Source: Niastella sp. | Lineage (GTDB): Bacteria; Bacteroidota; Bacteroidia; Chitinophagales; Chitinophagaceae | NCBI GenBank assembly: GCA_017744515.1 | Contig: JAGIBF010000024.1 | Coordinates: 18,823-82,822, forward strand | DNA length: 64,000 nucleotides | Direction of reading: 5' to 3' | Shown here: in pieces, positions 1-8,277 of the stretch | How the letters are laid out: every line of letters begins with the position of its first letter | How positions within the stretch are numbered: the first letter of the stretch is position 1 | Notes under the pieces: generated by a model | Seen by the model: only the letters and a program-made list of their open reading frames with translations | Database searches by the model: none | Told to the model about the DNA's origin: nothing | Program-made: the position numbers and the translations under genes

Positions 1-254
1 AAAACGGTCCATAGCAGGGTCAGCTTACGCCAGTTGGCAGGCTGTACCGGCCTGAAGGCATAATAGCCTCCCCAAAACAATACGATACCGCCAAAAAGGC
101 CCACATGCACTACTTTATCGAAGTGGGGAATATTGAAGAAACTACCGTTGCCGGGCAGGGCAGAGCCGGGTATACATAACAGGCCAATAGTTATAATGGT
201 CCAAATCACCGGGAACAGTTTCCGGGAACAGAGTTTTTGGATTAGTGATAGCAT
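1..254 (-). CDS. VanZ-like membrane protein, N-terminal part (runs off the window)
   Basis: An open frame starts at an ATG at 254 on the minus strand and runs off the left edge, giving 84 visible codons. Two hydrophobic stretches are visible, at about residues 12-30 and 46-62. The segment FDKVVHVGLFGGIVLFW between them matches the conserved start of VanZ-family proteins, small integral membrane proteins named after a teicoplanin-resistance accessory gene; most members have no proven function. It is separated from the sigma/anti-sigma operon by a strong hairpin. Family assignment is by motif resemblance on a partial protein, so function is not claimed. Confidence 0.65.
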   Translation of the reverse strand, partial: MLSLIQKLCSRKLFPVIWTIITIGLLCIPGSALPGNGSFFNIPHFDKVVHVGLFGGIVLFWGGYYAFRPVQPANWRKLTLLWTV

Positions 255-280
255 ACTACCCGAAAGATAACCATGATTTT

Positions 281-313
281 TGAGCTGCGAGCATCGGGCT
301 ATGCGCTTCGGGT
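281..313. repeat. Degenerate GAGCTGCGAGC-type word repeat
   Basis: The stretch contains GAGCTGCGAGC followed by decayed copies of the same word. It resembles the better-preserved repeat at 3443-3540. It lies between the VanZ-like gene start and the terminator at 343-378. Weak on its own; called because of the other copies. Confidence 0.35.
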
Positions 314-342
314 GAAAAACTTCCCGGCAGCTTACTTAAAAT

Positions 343-378
343 AAAGCCGGGCTGCCTTTTCAGGGGCAGCCCGGCTTT
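343..378. terminator. Intrinsic terminator of the sigma/anti-sigma operon
   Basis: A perfect 14-bp stem (343-356 with 365-378) closes an 8-nt loop and is flanked by A/T runs on both sides. It lies 24 nt beyond the stop codon of the anti-sigma gene at 403 and upstream of the VanZ-like gene, so it most likely ends the sigma/anti-sigma transcript. Confidence 0.8.
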
Positions 379-402
379 TATTATGTTTTGTAAGGGAGCC
401 TT

Positions 403-1206
403 TTATAAAGGTGCCTTGGTTCGCCCTGAAGACTGCATTTTTTCCAGGGTGGGAGATTTGGTACCACCTTTCTGTTCGATGGTGATGGCAAAGGCGTCGG
501 CCTTCTTAGTGTTCTCCATTTTCAGGATCACGTTGTTCTGGAGCGAATCAAATACTCCAAGGCTTTTGGGCTGGCCGTCGATGAGTGCCCACAACTGATA
601 TTGCTCACTGGAGGGCAGGCGGGGCATGTTCTTAACCATGATGTAAACAGCTGAGGAGGCTGAATCCCAGAATACATTGGCTGAAGATTCCGGTGTGGCT
701 TTGGAGCCCACCATGTTGACCACTGTTACATTTTTGTCTTTGATGAGGTTTTGTTCATCAATGATCTTGTTGAGCGTACCCTCAGATGAGTCGAGTCTTG
801 TTTGCAGATCTTTGTTGGCTGCCCGCAGTTCATTGGACTGGTCGTAAAAGCGGTAGGCAAACCAACCACAGGCAATGAGTAATACCACAGATGCGGCGGC
901 CATAAAACGCAGACCACTGTTTTTCCGAACAGGTGTGTTTGAGTGTTGTTCCATTGTGATGACTTTAGATTGATTTATAGAAGGGTTCTGAATTGCTTCT
1001 AAAAATCCGTCCTTAACCTGTCGCGGTGGTACAACCGCATGTTGCAAAGCAAATTTTTCGAGTGCATCTTCGAATGCTTTGCGTTCGGCAATAAGCTCGG
1101 GGTATTGGGCGCAGAGCCTTTCAAACTCGGCGCGCTCGGCCGGGTCTGCCTGGTCCAATACATAGCTTTGTACTATGCCACTTGATATGTAATCTTTTAT
1201 ATTCAC
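403..1206 (-). CDS. RskA-type membrane anti-sigma factor
   Basis: A 267-residue protein predicted to hold an ECF sigma factor at the membrane. Residues 1-85 form an acidic, helical cytoplasmic region like an anti-sigma domain. A single transmembrane segment follows at about 101-119, then a heptad-rich coiled-coil stretch at 122-155. Residues 160-260 match the extracytoplasmic anti-sigma-K factor C-terminal domain (WDSASSAVYIMVKNMP and QYQLWALIDG). The start is GTG, overlapping the sigma-factor stop as GTGA, so translation is coupled. Regulated proteolysis releasing the sigma factor is known for some RskA systems but is only inferred here. Confidence 0.85.
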   Translation of the reverse strand: MNIKDYISSGIVQSYVLDQADPAERAEFERLCAQYPELIAERKAFEDALEKFALQHAVVPPRQVKDGFLEAIQNPSINQSKVITMEQHSNTPVRKNSGLRFMAAASVVLLIACGWFAYRFYDQSNELRAANKDLQTRLDSSEGTLNKIIDEQNLIKDKNVTVVNMVGSKATPESSANVFWDSASSAVYIMVKNMPRLPSSEQYQLWALIDGQPKSLGVFDSLQNNVILKMENTKKADAFAITIEQKGGTKSPTLEKMQSSGRTKAPL

Positions 1207-1748
1207 TTTAAAAATCCCCTTAGTTGCGTCAGTGCGGCCCTGATCCTTGTTTTAACAGTGCCTAATGGAAGGTTTTCCATGTCGGCAATTTCCTCATGTG
1301 TGTATCCTTTAAAATATGCCAGGTCGATCAACTGCCGCTGGTCCTCTTTCAGTTCTTTCAATACTTTCCTGAAGCCGATATTGTCGACATTCACTTGTGT
1401 AACAAGTGCTACCAGGACGTCTTCTCCCTGGTTGTCCATAGGCTGATTTTTCCGGTCGTTCTGATAGGTCTTGGAACGCAGCGTGTCGATTGAAGCATTA
1501 CGGGCAATGTTCAGCATCCACGTAAACAATCGTCCTTTTGTGGAGTCGTAACTTTCGATCTTTCGCCAGATATTGATAAATACGTCCTGCAACACATCGT
1601 TGGCAAGTTCCGAATCGTTCAAAATCTGCAATATAATACTGTATAAAGCGCCTGAATAATGATCGTAGAGATAACCAAAAGCCTTATTATCCCTGTTTTT
1701 AAGCAGGGAGACCAGTTCCTGTTCCGTGTATGTAGGAATGGCGCTCAA
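1203..1748 (-). CDS. ECF-type RNA polymerase sigma-70 factor
   Basis: A 181-residue sigma factor with only regions 2 and 4, as in ECF sigmas. Region 2 (about 20-95) includes ELANDVLQDVFINIWRKI and the DNA-melting segment GRLFTWMLNIARNASID. Region 4 (about 125-178) carries the helix-turn-helix YTHEEIADMENLPLGTVKTR. The start codon is TTG at 1748: an in-frame stop lies four codons upstream, and no ATG precedes the conserved N-terminus. It is co-transcribed with the RskA-type anti-sigma gene, which overlaps its stop by 4 nt. The regulon is not visible. Confidence 0.9.
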   Translation of the reverse strand: MSAIPTYTEQELVSLLKNRDNKAFGYLYDHYSGALYSIILQILNDSELANDVLQDVFINIWRKIESYDSTKGRLFTWMLNIARNASIDTLRSKTYQNDRKNQPMDNQGEDVLVALVTQVNVDNIGFRKVLKELKEDQRQLIDLAYFKGYTHEEIADMENLPLGTVKTRIRAALTQLRGFLK

Positions 1749-1791
1749 AATGTGTGTTTACCCAAAGAGAAGCTCTATAATAACGAAAAAA

Positions 1792-1809
1792 GAGTGGAAT
1801 TAACCACTC
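1792..1809 (-). terminator. Terminator downstream of gcvH
   Basis: A short GAGTGG/CCACTC stem with a 6-nt loop is followed on the minus strand by six T residues. It lies 33 nt beyond the gcvH stop codon. Confidence 0.6.
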
Positions 1810-1842
1810 CTTTATAAACGAAATTAGATTCTCCTTGGATTT

Positions 1843-2223
1843 CTAAGCGCCAACTATTTTTCCGTAAGCGGCTGCATCCAGCAATCCGTCTACATCTGCG
1901 GGGTTGCTAACGGTCAGCTTTACCATCCATCCTTCGCCATAAGGGTCACTGTTTACCAGCTCGGGAGACCCTTCCAATGCGGGATTTACGGTCGTAATTG
2001 TACCAGCCACAGGCAGGAAGAGGTCGGATACGGTCTTAACCGCCTCTACAGTCCCAAACACTTCTTCTGCGCCCAATGCCTTACCCACGGTATTAATGTC
2101 CACATATACAATATCGCCCAATTCGCCCTGTGCAAAATCTGTAATGCCTATCGTTGCTGTATTGCCTTCCAACAAAACCCATTCGTGGTCTTTTGTATAG
2201 CGGAGATTAGCTGGGATGTTCAT
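1843..2223 (-). CDS. gcvH: Glycine cleavage system H protein
   Basis: The 126-residue lipoyl carrier of the glycine cleavage complex. It shuttles the aminomethyl group from the P protein to the T protein and the reduced lipoyl arm to the L protein. The lipoyl attachment motif [16 protein letters not shown] places the modified lysine at K63. The N-terminal KDHEWV and the segment [17 protein letters not shown] are typical. Length is normal for the family. It is monocistronic here; P, T and L genes are not in the window. A near-consensus -7 box (TAATATTG, 2250-2243) lies 19 nt upstream, just inside a repeat-filled intergenic region. Confidence 0.96.
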   Translation of the reverse strand: MNIPANLRYTKDHEWVLLEGNTATIGITDFAQGELGDIVYVDINTVGKALGAEEVFGTVEAVKTVSDLFLPVAGTITTVNPALEGSPELVNSDPYGEGWMVKLTVSNPADVDGLLDAAAYGKIVGA

Positions 2224-2250
2224 GCTGTTGATTTTTGTGCTGCAATATTA

Positions 2251-2354
2251 CGGAAAAGTCGGAAAGTCAATAGACCGAAAGTCCGAAAGTAAAAAGTTCT
2301 TGCAGGACTGGCTTTACGCCTCCGGACTTACCGGCTTCCTGGAACTCCGACTCT
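2251..2354. repeat. Inverted GTCCGAAAG/CCGGACTT-type word repeat
   Basis: The left arm (2251-2290) is built of GTCGGAAAG/GACCGAAAG/GTCCGAAAG words. The right arm (2318-2354) carries inverted relatives (TCCGGACTT, CCGGCTTCC, CCGACT). The right arm ends one base before the stop codon of the cyclophilin gene at 2355. A second copy of this word family lies at 18500-18585. Confidence 0.7.
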
Positions 2355-3056
2355 TTATTTTCTCTTTACCAGCCTTGCTTTAATGATCCGCACGTCCTGC
2401 AAAGGCCGGTCGCCACCCTGGCGGCCGCTGGTGGGTGTAGCAGCTATGCTGTCGACCACCGGAAGCCCTTTTATCACCTCTCCAAAAATGGTGTAGTTCT
2501 GATCGAGGTGAGGGGCGCCGCCGAGCGTTTTATATACTTCGCGATGGGCGACGGGCAGTTTCCGGCCTTTCAGCCTGAATTTTTCTACCGAATCGAGCCC
2601 CACATCCGTAAAGACCTTTCCCTGAACAATGTAGAACTGAGCACCACTGCTGGCCCGCTGCGGGTTCACATCGTCGCCCGTGCGGGCCGCTGCCAGCATG
2701 CCTTTTTTATGGAACATACTCGTCCTGAACTCAGCCGGGATGGTATATTCCGGACCGCCGTCGCCATAGGTCTCCCCCTTCACTGGCTTTTTACTATTGG
2801 GATCACCAGCCTGTACCATGAAGTTCTTGATAACCCGGTGAAACAGGATACTATCGTAAAATCCCTGCCGTACCAGTTTGAGGAAATTATCGCGGTGAAG
2901 CGGCGTACTGTCTGACAAGCGGAGGATCATGGTTCCTTTATCGGTAACCATCTCTACGTCTTTACGGACATCTTTTTTACGTAAACCGTTTCCCAACCAG
3001 GGATTGCAGGAAGCTACCATAGCAGTCAGTCCTGCGAGCATAAGTAATTTGTACAT
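2355..3056 (-). CDS. Lipoprotein peptidyl-prolyl cis-trans isomerase (cyclophilin type)
   Basis: A 233-residue cyclophilin predicted to speed proline isomerisation outside the cytoplasm. The chosen start (ATG at 3056) yields a signal peptide ending in a lipobox (LTAMVASC), so the protein should be lipid-anchored. An upstream in-frame ATG at 3089 would overlap the preceding gene and spoil the signal peptide. The cyclophilin domain fills about residues 35-228: TMILRLSDSTPLHRDNFLKL, YDSILFHRVIKNFMVQAGDP and the late NYTIFGEVIKGLPVVDSI. It lies 19 nt downstream of a hypothetical gene on the same strand and ends directly at a word repeat. Confidence 0.9.
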   Translation of the reverse strand: MYKLLMLAGLTAMVASCNPWLGNGLRKKDVRKDVEMVTDKGTMILRLSDSTPLHRDNFLKLVRQGFYDSILFHRVIKNFMVQAGDPNSKKPVKGETYGDGGPEYTIPAEFRTSMFHKKGMLAAARTGDDVNPQRASSGAQFYIVQGKVFTDVGLDSVEKFRLKGRKLPVAHREVYKTLGGAPHLDQNYTIFGEVIKGLPVVDSIAATPTSGRQGGDRPLQDVRIIKARLVKRK

Positions 3057-3075
3057 GAAAAATAAAGAGGGCCGA

Positions 3076-3423
3076 TTACTGGAACCCATGCTCCTGAAAG
3101 TATAATAAAATATGGTCTTTCAGAAAATTTTCCTGTTCTATCATGTTGAATTCCGGCAGGTTCTTCAATTGTTTGAAATGTGGCCAGCCATCTTCATCCA
3201 CTGCCTCCAGCTCATAATAGCCGCTTTGCGACAGCAGGGAGCATACCGCCACATGCATGAGGTCCTGTTTTTGTTCTTTGGTAAACTTGGGCCTTATATC
3301 TCCAAACTCCTGTATCCCGATCAGGAATAAGATCGTTTCCATATCGGGCTTTTTCCCGAACCGCTCTACCAGGCTGGCTTCCAGTGTCCACCAGCGCGAC
3401 TGCAGATCATCCTGTATTTGCAT
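3076..3423 (-). CDS. Conserved hypothetical protein, 115 residues
   Basis: The frame is open from 3477, but the first 18 codons lie in repeat-like intergenic DNA, so the ATG at 3423 (MQIQDDLQSRWWTLE) is the likely start. The product is acidic, has no signal peptide or membrane segment, and contains several aromatic residues (SRWWTLEASL, DEDGWPHFKQL). I recognise no domain. It is the first gene of a probable two-gene operon with the lipoprotein cyclophilin. Confidence 0.7.
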   Translation of the reverse strand: MQIQDDLQSRWWTLEASLVERFGKKPDMETILFLIGIQEFGDIRPKFTKEQKQDLMHVAVCSLLSQSGYYELEAVDEDGWPHFKQLKNLPEFNMIEQENFLKDHILLYFQEHGFQ

Positions 3424-3442
3424 GGTGCAAAGATAGGAAATA

Positions 3443-3540
3443 CAAGCTGTGAGCCGCGAGCTACGAGCTTCGAGCACCCTATAGATATTTTCTCCGCTGT
3501 ATTGGCTCGCAGCCCAAAGCTCGCAGCTCGTAGCTTTCCT
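3443..3540. repeat. Inverted GAGCTACGAGC-type word repeat
   Basis: The left arm (about 3443-3477) carries GAGCCGCGAGCTACGAGCTT. The right arm (about 3507-3537) carries the inverted words CTCGCAGCTCGTAGCTT. They bracket about 30 nt of A/T-richer DNA between the divergent hypothetical and GNAT genes. Related words occur at 281-313 and inside ileS (38621-38656). Confidence 0.7.
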
Positions 3541-3545
3541 CCACT

Positions 3546-3553
3546 TATTTTTG
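3546..3553 (+). promoter_or_regulatory. Candidate -7 box for the GNAT gene
   Basis: TATTTTTG matches the Bacteroidota -7 consensus TAnnTTTG and lies 18 nt before the ATG at 3572. No clear -33 TTTG is seen; the upstream arm of the repeat occupies that position. Confidence 0.5.
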
Positions 3554-3571
3554 TAGAAATTTCACAAAGCC

Positions 3572-4009
3572 ATGATTATTACAAAAGACGGGTATTCTAT
3601 TTCCACGAACAAAGACACATTAAACATTCCCTACATCCATTCATTTCTCAGCACTACTTATTGGGCCGAAAACATTCCGGTAGCCATCGTAGAACGATGC
3701 ATAGCAGGTTCGCTGTGTTTTGGGGTTTACAAAGGCGAACAACAGGTAGGTTTTGCCCGCGTGATCACGGATAGCGCCACTTATGCTTACCTGGCCGATG
3801 TGTTTATCGATGAAGCAGAGCGGGGCAAGGGGTTGTCCAAATGGCTGGTAGAGGTTATCATGAAACATCCGGAACTGCAGGGCCTCCGCCGGTTCGAGCT
3901 ACGTACCCGTGATGCACATGGGTTGTATGCCCAGTATGGGTTCAAACCTATCGACAATCCGGATAACTATATGTCTATCGCCTTTCCCAACATATATAAA
4001 CAGTCTTAG
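3572..4009 (+). CDS. GNAT family N-acetyltransferase
   Basis: A 145-residue GNAT-fold enzyme expected to move an acetyl group from acetyl-CoA to an amine; the substrate cannot be told. The acetyl-CoA loop is recognisable as RGKGLSKWLVEVIM (about 90-103), preceded by the beta-strand YLADVFIDEAER, and the C-terminal AHGLYAQYGFKPI is the usual family ending. Length is that of a single-domain GNAT. It is soluble, transcribed alone from its own -7 box, and followed 31 nt later by serS. Confidence 0.88.
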   Translation: MIITKDGYSISTNKDTLNIPYIHSFLSTTYWAENIPVAIVERCIAGSLCFGVYKGEQQVGFARVITDSATYAYLADVFIDEAERGKGLSKWLVEVIMKHPELQGLRRFELRTRDAHGLYAQYGFKPIDNPDNYMSIAFPNIYKQS

Positions 4010-4012
4010 AGT

Positions 4013-4020
4013 TATCTTTG
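4013..4020 (+). promoter_or_regulatory. Candidate -7 box for serS
   Basis: TATCTTTG, a full match to TAnnTTTG, lies 20 nt before the serS ATG at 4041. Confidence 0.55.
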
Positions 4021-4040
4021 CCCACAAATTTTGTATTGCG

Positions 4041-5312
4041 ATGTTACAGGTAGCATTTATTCGCCAGCAAACTGAGCTGGTAAAAGAAAGATTGGCCGTT
4101 AAGAATTTCAAAGAGTTGCAACTGGTGGATGAGATCATTTCGCTGGATGATGAACGTAAAAAGCTACAGCTGGAATGGGAAAACACGCAATCGAAATTAA
4201 ATGCCTCCGCCAAAGAGATCGGCGCCCTGAAGGCCAAAGGTCAAAATGACGAAGCGGAAACTAAAAAGCAAGAGGTAGCTACGTTGAAGTCATCCCTGCA
4301 GCCCATTGCCGACCGGCTGGCAGCTGTAGAGCAGCAATTGAACGACACCATCGTAAGACTGCCCAACCTGCCTTCGGCAAAAGTGCCCAAGGGTAAAACA
4401 CCGGAAGACAATGTGACGGTGCGGGAAGGTGGCAAAAAGCCTTCATTGCATAATGGTGCCGTTCCACACTGGGACCTGGCTAAAAAATATAACCTCATCG
4501 ATTTTGAGCTGGGCAACAAGATCACCGGTAGTGGCTTTCCTGTATACATTGGAAAAGGCGCCAAGCTACAGCGGGCATTGATCCAGTACTTCCTGGATTA
4601 TAATACGGCAGCCGGCTATCTTGAAGTGATGCCTCCACATATGGTGAATGAAGCATCTGCTTTCGGTACCGGTCAACTGCCCGACAAGGAAGGTCAGATG
4701 TATTTTGTAACCGAAGATAAGTTTTACATGATACCCACTGCGGAAGTACCGGTCACGAATATTTACCGCGATGAGTTAATAAAAGAAACTGATCTCCCTG
4801 TTAAGATGACTGCCTATACACCTTGCTTCCGTCGCGAAGCAGGCAGCTATGGCAAAGATGTGCGCGGCCTCAACCGTCTGCACCAGTTTGACAAAGTGGA
4901 GATCGTACAACTGGTACATCCCGATAAAAGCTATGAGGTATTGGAAGAAATGGTGAACCACGTGGAAAAGCTGTTGCAATCGCTGAACCTGCCCTACCGC
5001 ATCCTCAACCTGTGTGGTGGAGATATGGGCTTTGCTTCGGCTCAAACGTATGACTTCGAAGTATTCAGCGCTGCCCAGGAAAAATGGCTGGAAGTAAGCT
5101 CCGTTTCCAACTTCGAGGCTTATCAAACCAACCGCCTGAAAGCACGTTTCAAAGACAGCAATGGCAAGAATCAAATGCTGCATTCTTTGAACGGCAGCTC
5201 GCTGGCTCTTCCCCGTATCCTGGCCTGCCTGCTGGAAAACAACCAGGCCGAAACAGGCATACAATTACCAGCTGTACTGCACAGTTATGTTGGGTATACC
5301 TCCATTAGTTAA
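4041..5312 (+). CDS. serS: Serine--tRNA ligase
   Basis: A 423-residue class II aminoacyl-tRNA synthetase charging tRNA-Ser. Residues about 25-110 form the long antiparallel coiled-coil arm that binds the tRNA variable arm. The catalytic domain shows motif 2 (TPCFRREAGSYGKDVRGLNRLHQF) and motif 3 (LNGSSLALPRILACLLEN). The frame is open back to 3909, but the ATG at 4041 (MLQVAFIRQQTELVKERL) matches the family N-terminus and follows a -7 box at the expected distance; earlier starts would overlap the GNAT gene. A strong terminator follows at 5353-5384. Confidence 0.97.
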   Translation: MLQVAFIRQQTELVKERLAVKNFKELQLVDEIISLDDERKKLQLEWENTQSKLNASAKEIGALKAKGQNDEAETKKQEVATLKSSLQPIADRLAAVEQQLNDTIVRLPNLPSAKVPKGKTPEDNVTVREGGKKPSLHNGAVPHWDLAKKYNLIDFELGNKITGSGFPVYIGKGAKLQRALIQYFLDYNTAAGYLEVMPPHMVNEASAFGTGQLPDKEGQMYFVTEDKFYMIPTAEVPVTNIYRDELIKETDLPVKMTAYTPCFRREAGSYGKDVRGLNRLHQFDKVEIVQLVHPDKSYEVLEEMVNHVEKLLQSLNLPYRILNLCGGDMGFASAQTYDFEVFSAAQEKWLEVSSVSNFEAYQTNRLKARFKDSNGKNQMLHSLNGSSLALPRILACLLENNQAETGIQLPAVLHSYVGYTSIS

Positions 5313-5352
5313 GTGCTTTAACATTCGATTTTAGTTAACATAAATCTGTGTG

Positions 5353-5384
5353 AAAGGAAGTAAGGTCTATACTTTACTTCCTTT
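5353..5384 (+). terminator. Terminator after serS
   Basis: A perfect 11-bp stem (AAAGGAAGTAA with its complement), 10-nt loop and T-rich tail, 40 nt past the serS stop. Confidence 0.85.
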
Positions 5385-5423
5385 TTGCTTTTCATATTTG
5401 CATCAAACTAAAACAAAACACAT

Positions 5424-6026
5424 ATGAAAAGAAAAGTTCTACCCTTCCTTACACTTGCCATTATTTCCACCTCTTCCCTTACTGCCCAAGTTCAAAAAGG
5501 AGACATTTTATTAGGCGCCACCCTCGGTTTTAATTATGGTAGTAATAATGATAATTACTCAACCTCCAATAGTAACATCGCTCCCCGTGTAGCTATAGGC
5601 ATCGGCAGCAACTCGGCATTGGGGCTCAAGACCGGCTTTACCTATCAAAAATATAAACCGGGCGGCAACTCCGACGAAACGACAACTACCACAGGCATAA
5701 GCGCCGGCTTGTTTTGGAGGAAGTATATGCCAATAAAAAATAAAATCGGCTGGTACCTCGAACCCAATGGAGGAGTAAGCTTTAACCGGGATGTGAGAAA
5801 ATCTTCAACTAATAAAATCAAAGGTTCATCGACTCAATACAACGCCAAAGTACTTCCGGGTATATATTACCAGCCAATCCCGAAGTTATTGATCAACGCC
5901 GACTTTGGGGGACTGGGGTATAATTATTCCAGAAGCAAATCCGACGGCAATCCGACCAACAGATATTCAAACGTATATCTCAATTTGTTCAGCACATTCA
6001 CGTTCGGGTTCGACTTCATTTTGTAA
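5424..6026 (+). CDS. Outer-membrane beta-barrel protein
   Basis: A 200-residue exported protein. An N-terminal signal peptide (about 1-21, ending SLTAQ) is followed by alternating hydrophobic strands with many Gly, Tyr and Asn residues, such as GDILLGATLGFNYG and NSALGLKTGFTYQKY, and it ends in FTFGFDFIL, an aromatic-hydrophobic terminal strand typical of outer-membrane barrels. The expected strand number is about eight. Function is unknown: such small barrels may be adhesins, porins or structural. Transcribed alone. Confidence 0.8.
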   Translation: MKRKVLPFLTLAIISTSSLTAQVQKGDILLGATLGFNYGSNNDNYSTSNSNIAPRVAIGIGSNSALGLKTGFTYQKYKPGGNSDETTTTTGISAGLFWRKYMPIKNKIGWYLEPNGGVSFNRDVRKSSTNKIKGSSTQYNAKVLPGIYYQPIPKLLINADFGGLGYNYSRSKSDGNPTNRYSNVYLNLFSTFTFGFDFIL

Positions 6027-6033
6027 AATATAT

Positions 6034-6099
6034 AAGGCGCTTTGGCAGACGCATTTTAAACTTCTTACAAGTTCTGTAGTCCGACTGTCGAAGCGCCTT
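6034..6099. terminator. Imperfect hairpin between convergent genes
   Basis: AAGGCGCTT and AAGCGCCTT form the base of a long stem (6034-6048 with 6085-6099, G-T pairs included) across a 36-nt loop. It lies between the stop codons of the barrel gene and the lectin/PKD gene and may end transcription in either direction. Confidence 0.45.
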
Positions 6100-6128
6100 T
6101 CTACTTATGTGCTTACCTCTGTAATCAT

Positions 6129-8075
6129 TTACCTTATCAGCATAAAGGTGCCTTTTTTCTCGTGCACCTGTCCGGCAAAGTCTTTTCCTTTAACCATCCA
6201 CACATAAGTACCCGTGGGTTGGGGCTGGCCATTGAGGGTACCGTCCCATCCATCTTTTGCACTCGTGCTATTATATACCAATTGACCGTAGCGGTTGAAG
6301 ATGCGGAAGAAGTAGATTTCGGTAATACCCGGGGCTGTTACGCGGAAGCGGTCATTGCGCCTGTCGCCATTGGGCGAAAACGCATTGGGTACGTAGATAG
6401 CCGGACCTTTAAACACCTTGATGTTGATGGTATCCATGCTGGCGCAGCCCATCGGCGTCGAAACCGTGAGTACATAGGAAGTGCTTTTTTTGATCAGCGC
6501 CACCGGGTTGGCGATGTTGGGATCGCTTAGTCCATCCGGCGGCGACCAACTATAGAATATGCCGCCCGATCCGTTCAAAGGCAATGGCTGGTTATCGGTA
6601 ACCAGGGTATCATTACCCGCAAAGGCGTGGGTTTCATAAATATTGATCGTTTCATTGATCGTATCGGAATAACAGCCGTTATCGGCCACCGCATATAGCT
6701 TCACATAAAAGGGGCCACCTTTTGCATAGGAATGGTAAATGCTGGACGAGCTATCCCTGGTGCCATCGCCCGGTGACCAATACCATTGCCGTACAGGAAT
6801 GGCAGGAGAAAGGTTGATCCCCGTAAACAGCACCGGCACGCGGAAACAGGTATCGGAGAAAGTCATATCCACCTGCGGTGAAGCTGACATCTGCAATGGC
6901 TGGCTTACAGGATCAGATACACACCCCTCTTTCGATCTCACCTGCAACTGAATCGTATGCTGCCCCAACGTAAAAGGTTGTTGATAACCCGGACTGGTAT
7001 TGGTTACTACTGTTTGACCATTATCGATGTTCCAGTTCCAGCTATTGATGCTGCCATAGTCTACTTTGGATGCATCCTTCAATGCTATTATTTGCTCATT
7101 ACAGTATGGCGGCGGAGGCAATTCAAATTCAGCCACCGGCTTTGAGCCTACTATGATCTTCTGTTTAAACGTATCGGACACACAGCCGTTATTGCCAAGG
7201 ATATTCAGCTTCACTTCATAATTGCCCGGCGCAGGGTATACGTGAGGAGGAGGTGTTTGTACATCAGCCGTAGTGCCATCACCAAAATCCCAAAACCATT
7301 TTACAATGGTGCCAAAGGATGCAGAGTTATCGCTGAACTGTATAGGCGTAGGAAAGCAGGTGAGCTGATTGGCGCCGAGCGCAAACCCCGGGTTGAGTGA
7401 TGTACAGAAACGCTGGCGGTTATAAGAACCACCTGTACCAGCCGTGAACCCCCAGAATACAAGCGGATTATTGCTGAATACGTTTGGTACCAGGTCGATG
7501 ATGGCCTGCACCCTATCGACGCCATCTATCTGCGCCGACAATGTTTTGGTGGTGGCGTTCCATATTACCCGGAAAGTATGCCATTGCCCATCTTCTATAT
7601 TATCTCTGCCGGAGATAGCAGAAACAGGGCCGGCCAGGTTATTGGCCGAGGTATGGTTCATATCTCCATCGCGGTTGATAGAAATATGATCATAGGCAGG
7701 ATCATTGTGGTTACCATTTTGCCAGGTATCGATGGGAATACCAATGGAAGGCGTAACACCGCCAAAGCCCATCCCCTCTCCGGTGGTACCTACGCTGATA
7801 TCGATGTTTTGCAGCACGAATACCATCCCGTCGGCCCCATCCGCATCGCGGGAGCCGAGGTTGATGTTGAACTTATAATCGAAGGATTGAGTGAGGTCTA
7901 TTTTATTCTTGTTCCAGACGGAGCCGGATTGCGTAGTCTGTTCGTTGGTAAGTGTATAACAGTTGCAGTTTTCGCTAAACGCAGACCCATTGGTATGATA
8001 AGGATTGACAGGTTGCGCCATCAGCACATTACTGAAGCATAGCAATAGCAACGCATATAGCAGTCGAGACCTCAT
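6129..8075 (-). CDS. Secreted L-type lectin/PKD protein with T9SS type B sorting domain
   Basis: A 648-residue surface or secreted protein. A signal peptide (1-20) is followed by a legume/L-type lectin-like domain at about 30-230 (AYDHISINRDGD, DGQWHTFRVIW and FWGFTAGTGG), suggesting carbohydrate binding. Three PKD-like domains follow (about 235-310, 312-398, 400-478; first one WFWDFGDG), then an Ig-like region (480-558). The last 85 residues (VPNAFSPNGDRRNDRF, FFRIFNRYGQLVY, GTYVWMVKG) form the gliding-motility-associated C-terminal domain used as a type IX secretion signal. Ligand unknown. Monocistronic. Confidence 0.9.
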   Translation of the reverse strand: MRSRLLYALLLLCFSNVLMAQPVNPYHTNGSAFSENCNCYTLTNEQTTQSGSVWNKNKIDLTQSFDYKFNINLGSRDADGADGMVFVLQNIDISVGTTGEGMGFGGVTPSIGIPIDTWQNGNHNDPAYDHISINRDGDMNHTSANNLAGPVSAISGRDNIEDGQWHTFRVIWNATTKTLSAQIDGVDRVQAIIDLVPNVFSNNPLVFWGFTAGTGGSYNRQRFCTSLNPGFALGANQLTCFPTPIQFSDNSASFGTIVKWFWDFGDGTTADVQTPPPHVYPAPGNYEVKLNILGNNGCVSDTFKQKIIVGSKPVAEFELPPPPYCNEQIIALKDASKVDYGSINSWNWNIDNGQTVVTNTSPGYQQPFTLGQHTIQLQVRSKEGCVSDPVSQPLQMSASPQVDMTFSDTCFRVPVLFTGINLSPAIPVRQWYWSPGDGTRDSSSSIYHSYAKGGPFYVKLYAVADNGCYSDTINETINIYETHAFAGNDTLVTDNQPLPLNGSGGIFYSWSPPDGLSDPNIANPVALIKKSTSYVLTVSTPMGCASMDTINIKVFKGPAIYVPNAFSPNGDRRNDRFRVTAPGITEIYFFRIFNRYGQLVYNSTSAKDGWDGTLNGQPQPTGTYVWMVKGKDFAGQVHEKKGTFMLIR

Positions 8076-8133
8076 ATAGCAGTTATTCCCCCGAACAGAT
8101 TAGTGTTAAATTACATTCATGTGCCCTGACATA

Positions 8134-8179
8134 AAGAAAACACGGCCTGTCCAGTAACGATCAGACCGTGTTTCTTTTT
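8134..8179 (-). terminator. Terminator after the 68-residue gene
   Basis: AAACACGG and CCGTGTTT arms form a stem of about 12 bp with one mismatch (8137-8149 with 8162-8173). On the minus strand it is followed by TTTTCTTT. Confidence 0.65.
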
Positions 8180-8277
8180 CGATCATTCACCGCTTTTACA
8201 CGGTATCATGATCTTAGTAAGCCAAAAACTTATATACTACATACAGCTACCCGCCCAATGGCGGCATAACCGGTTAG

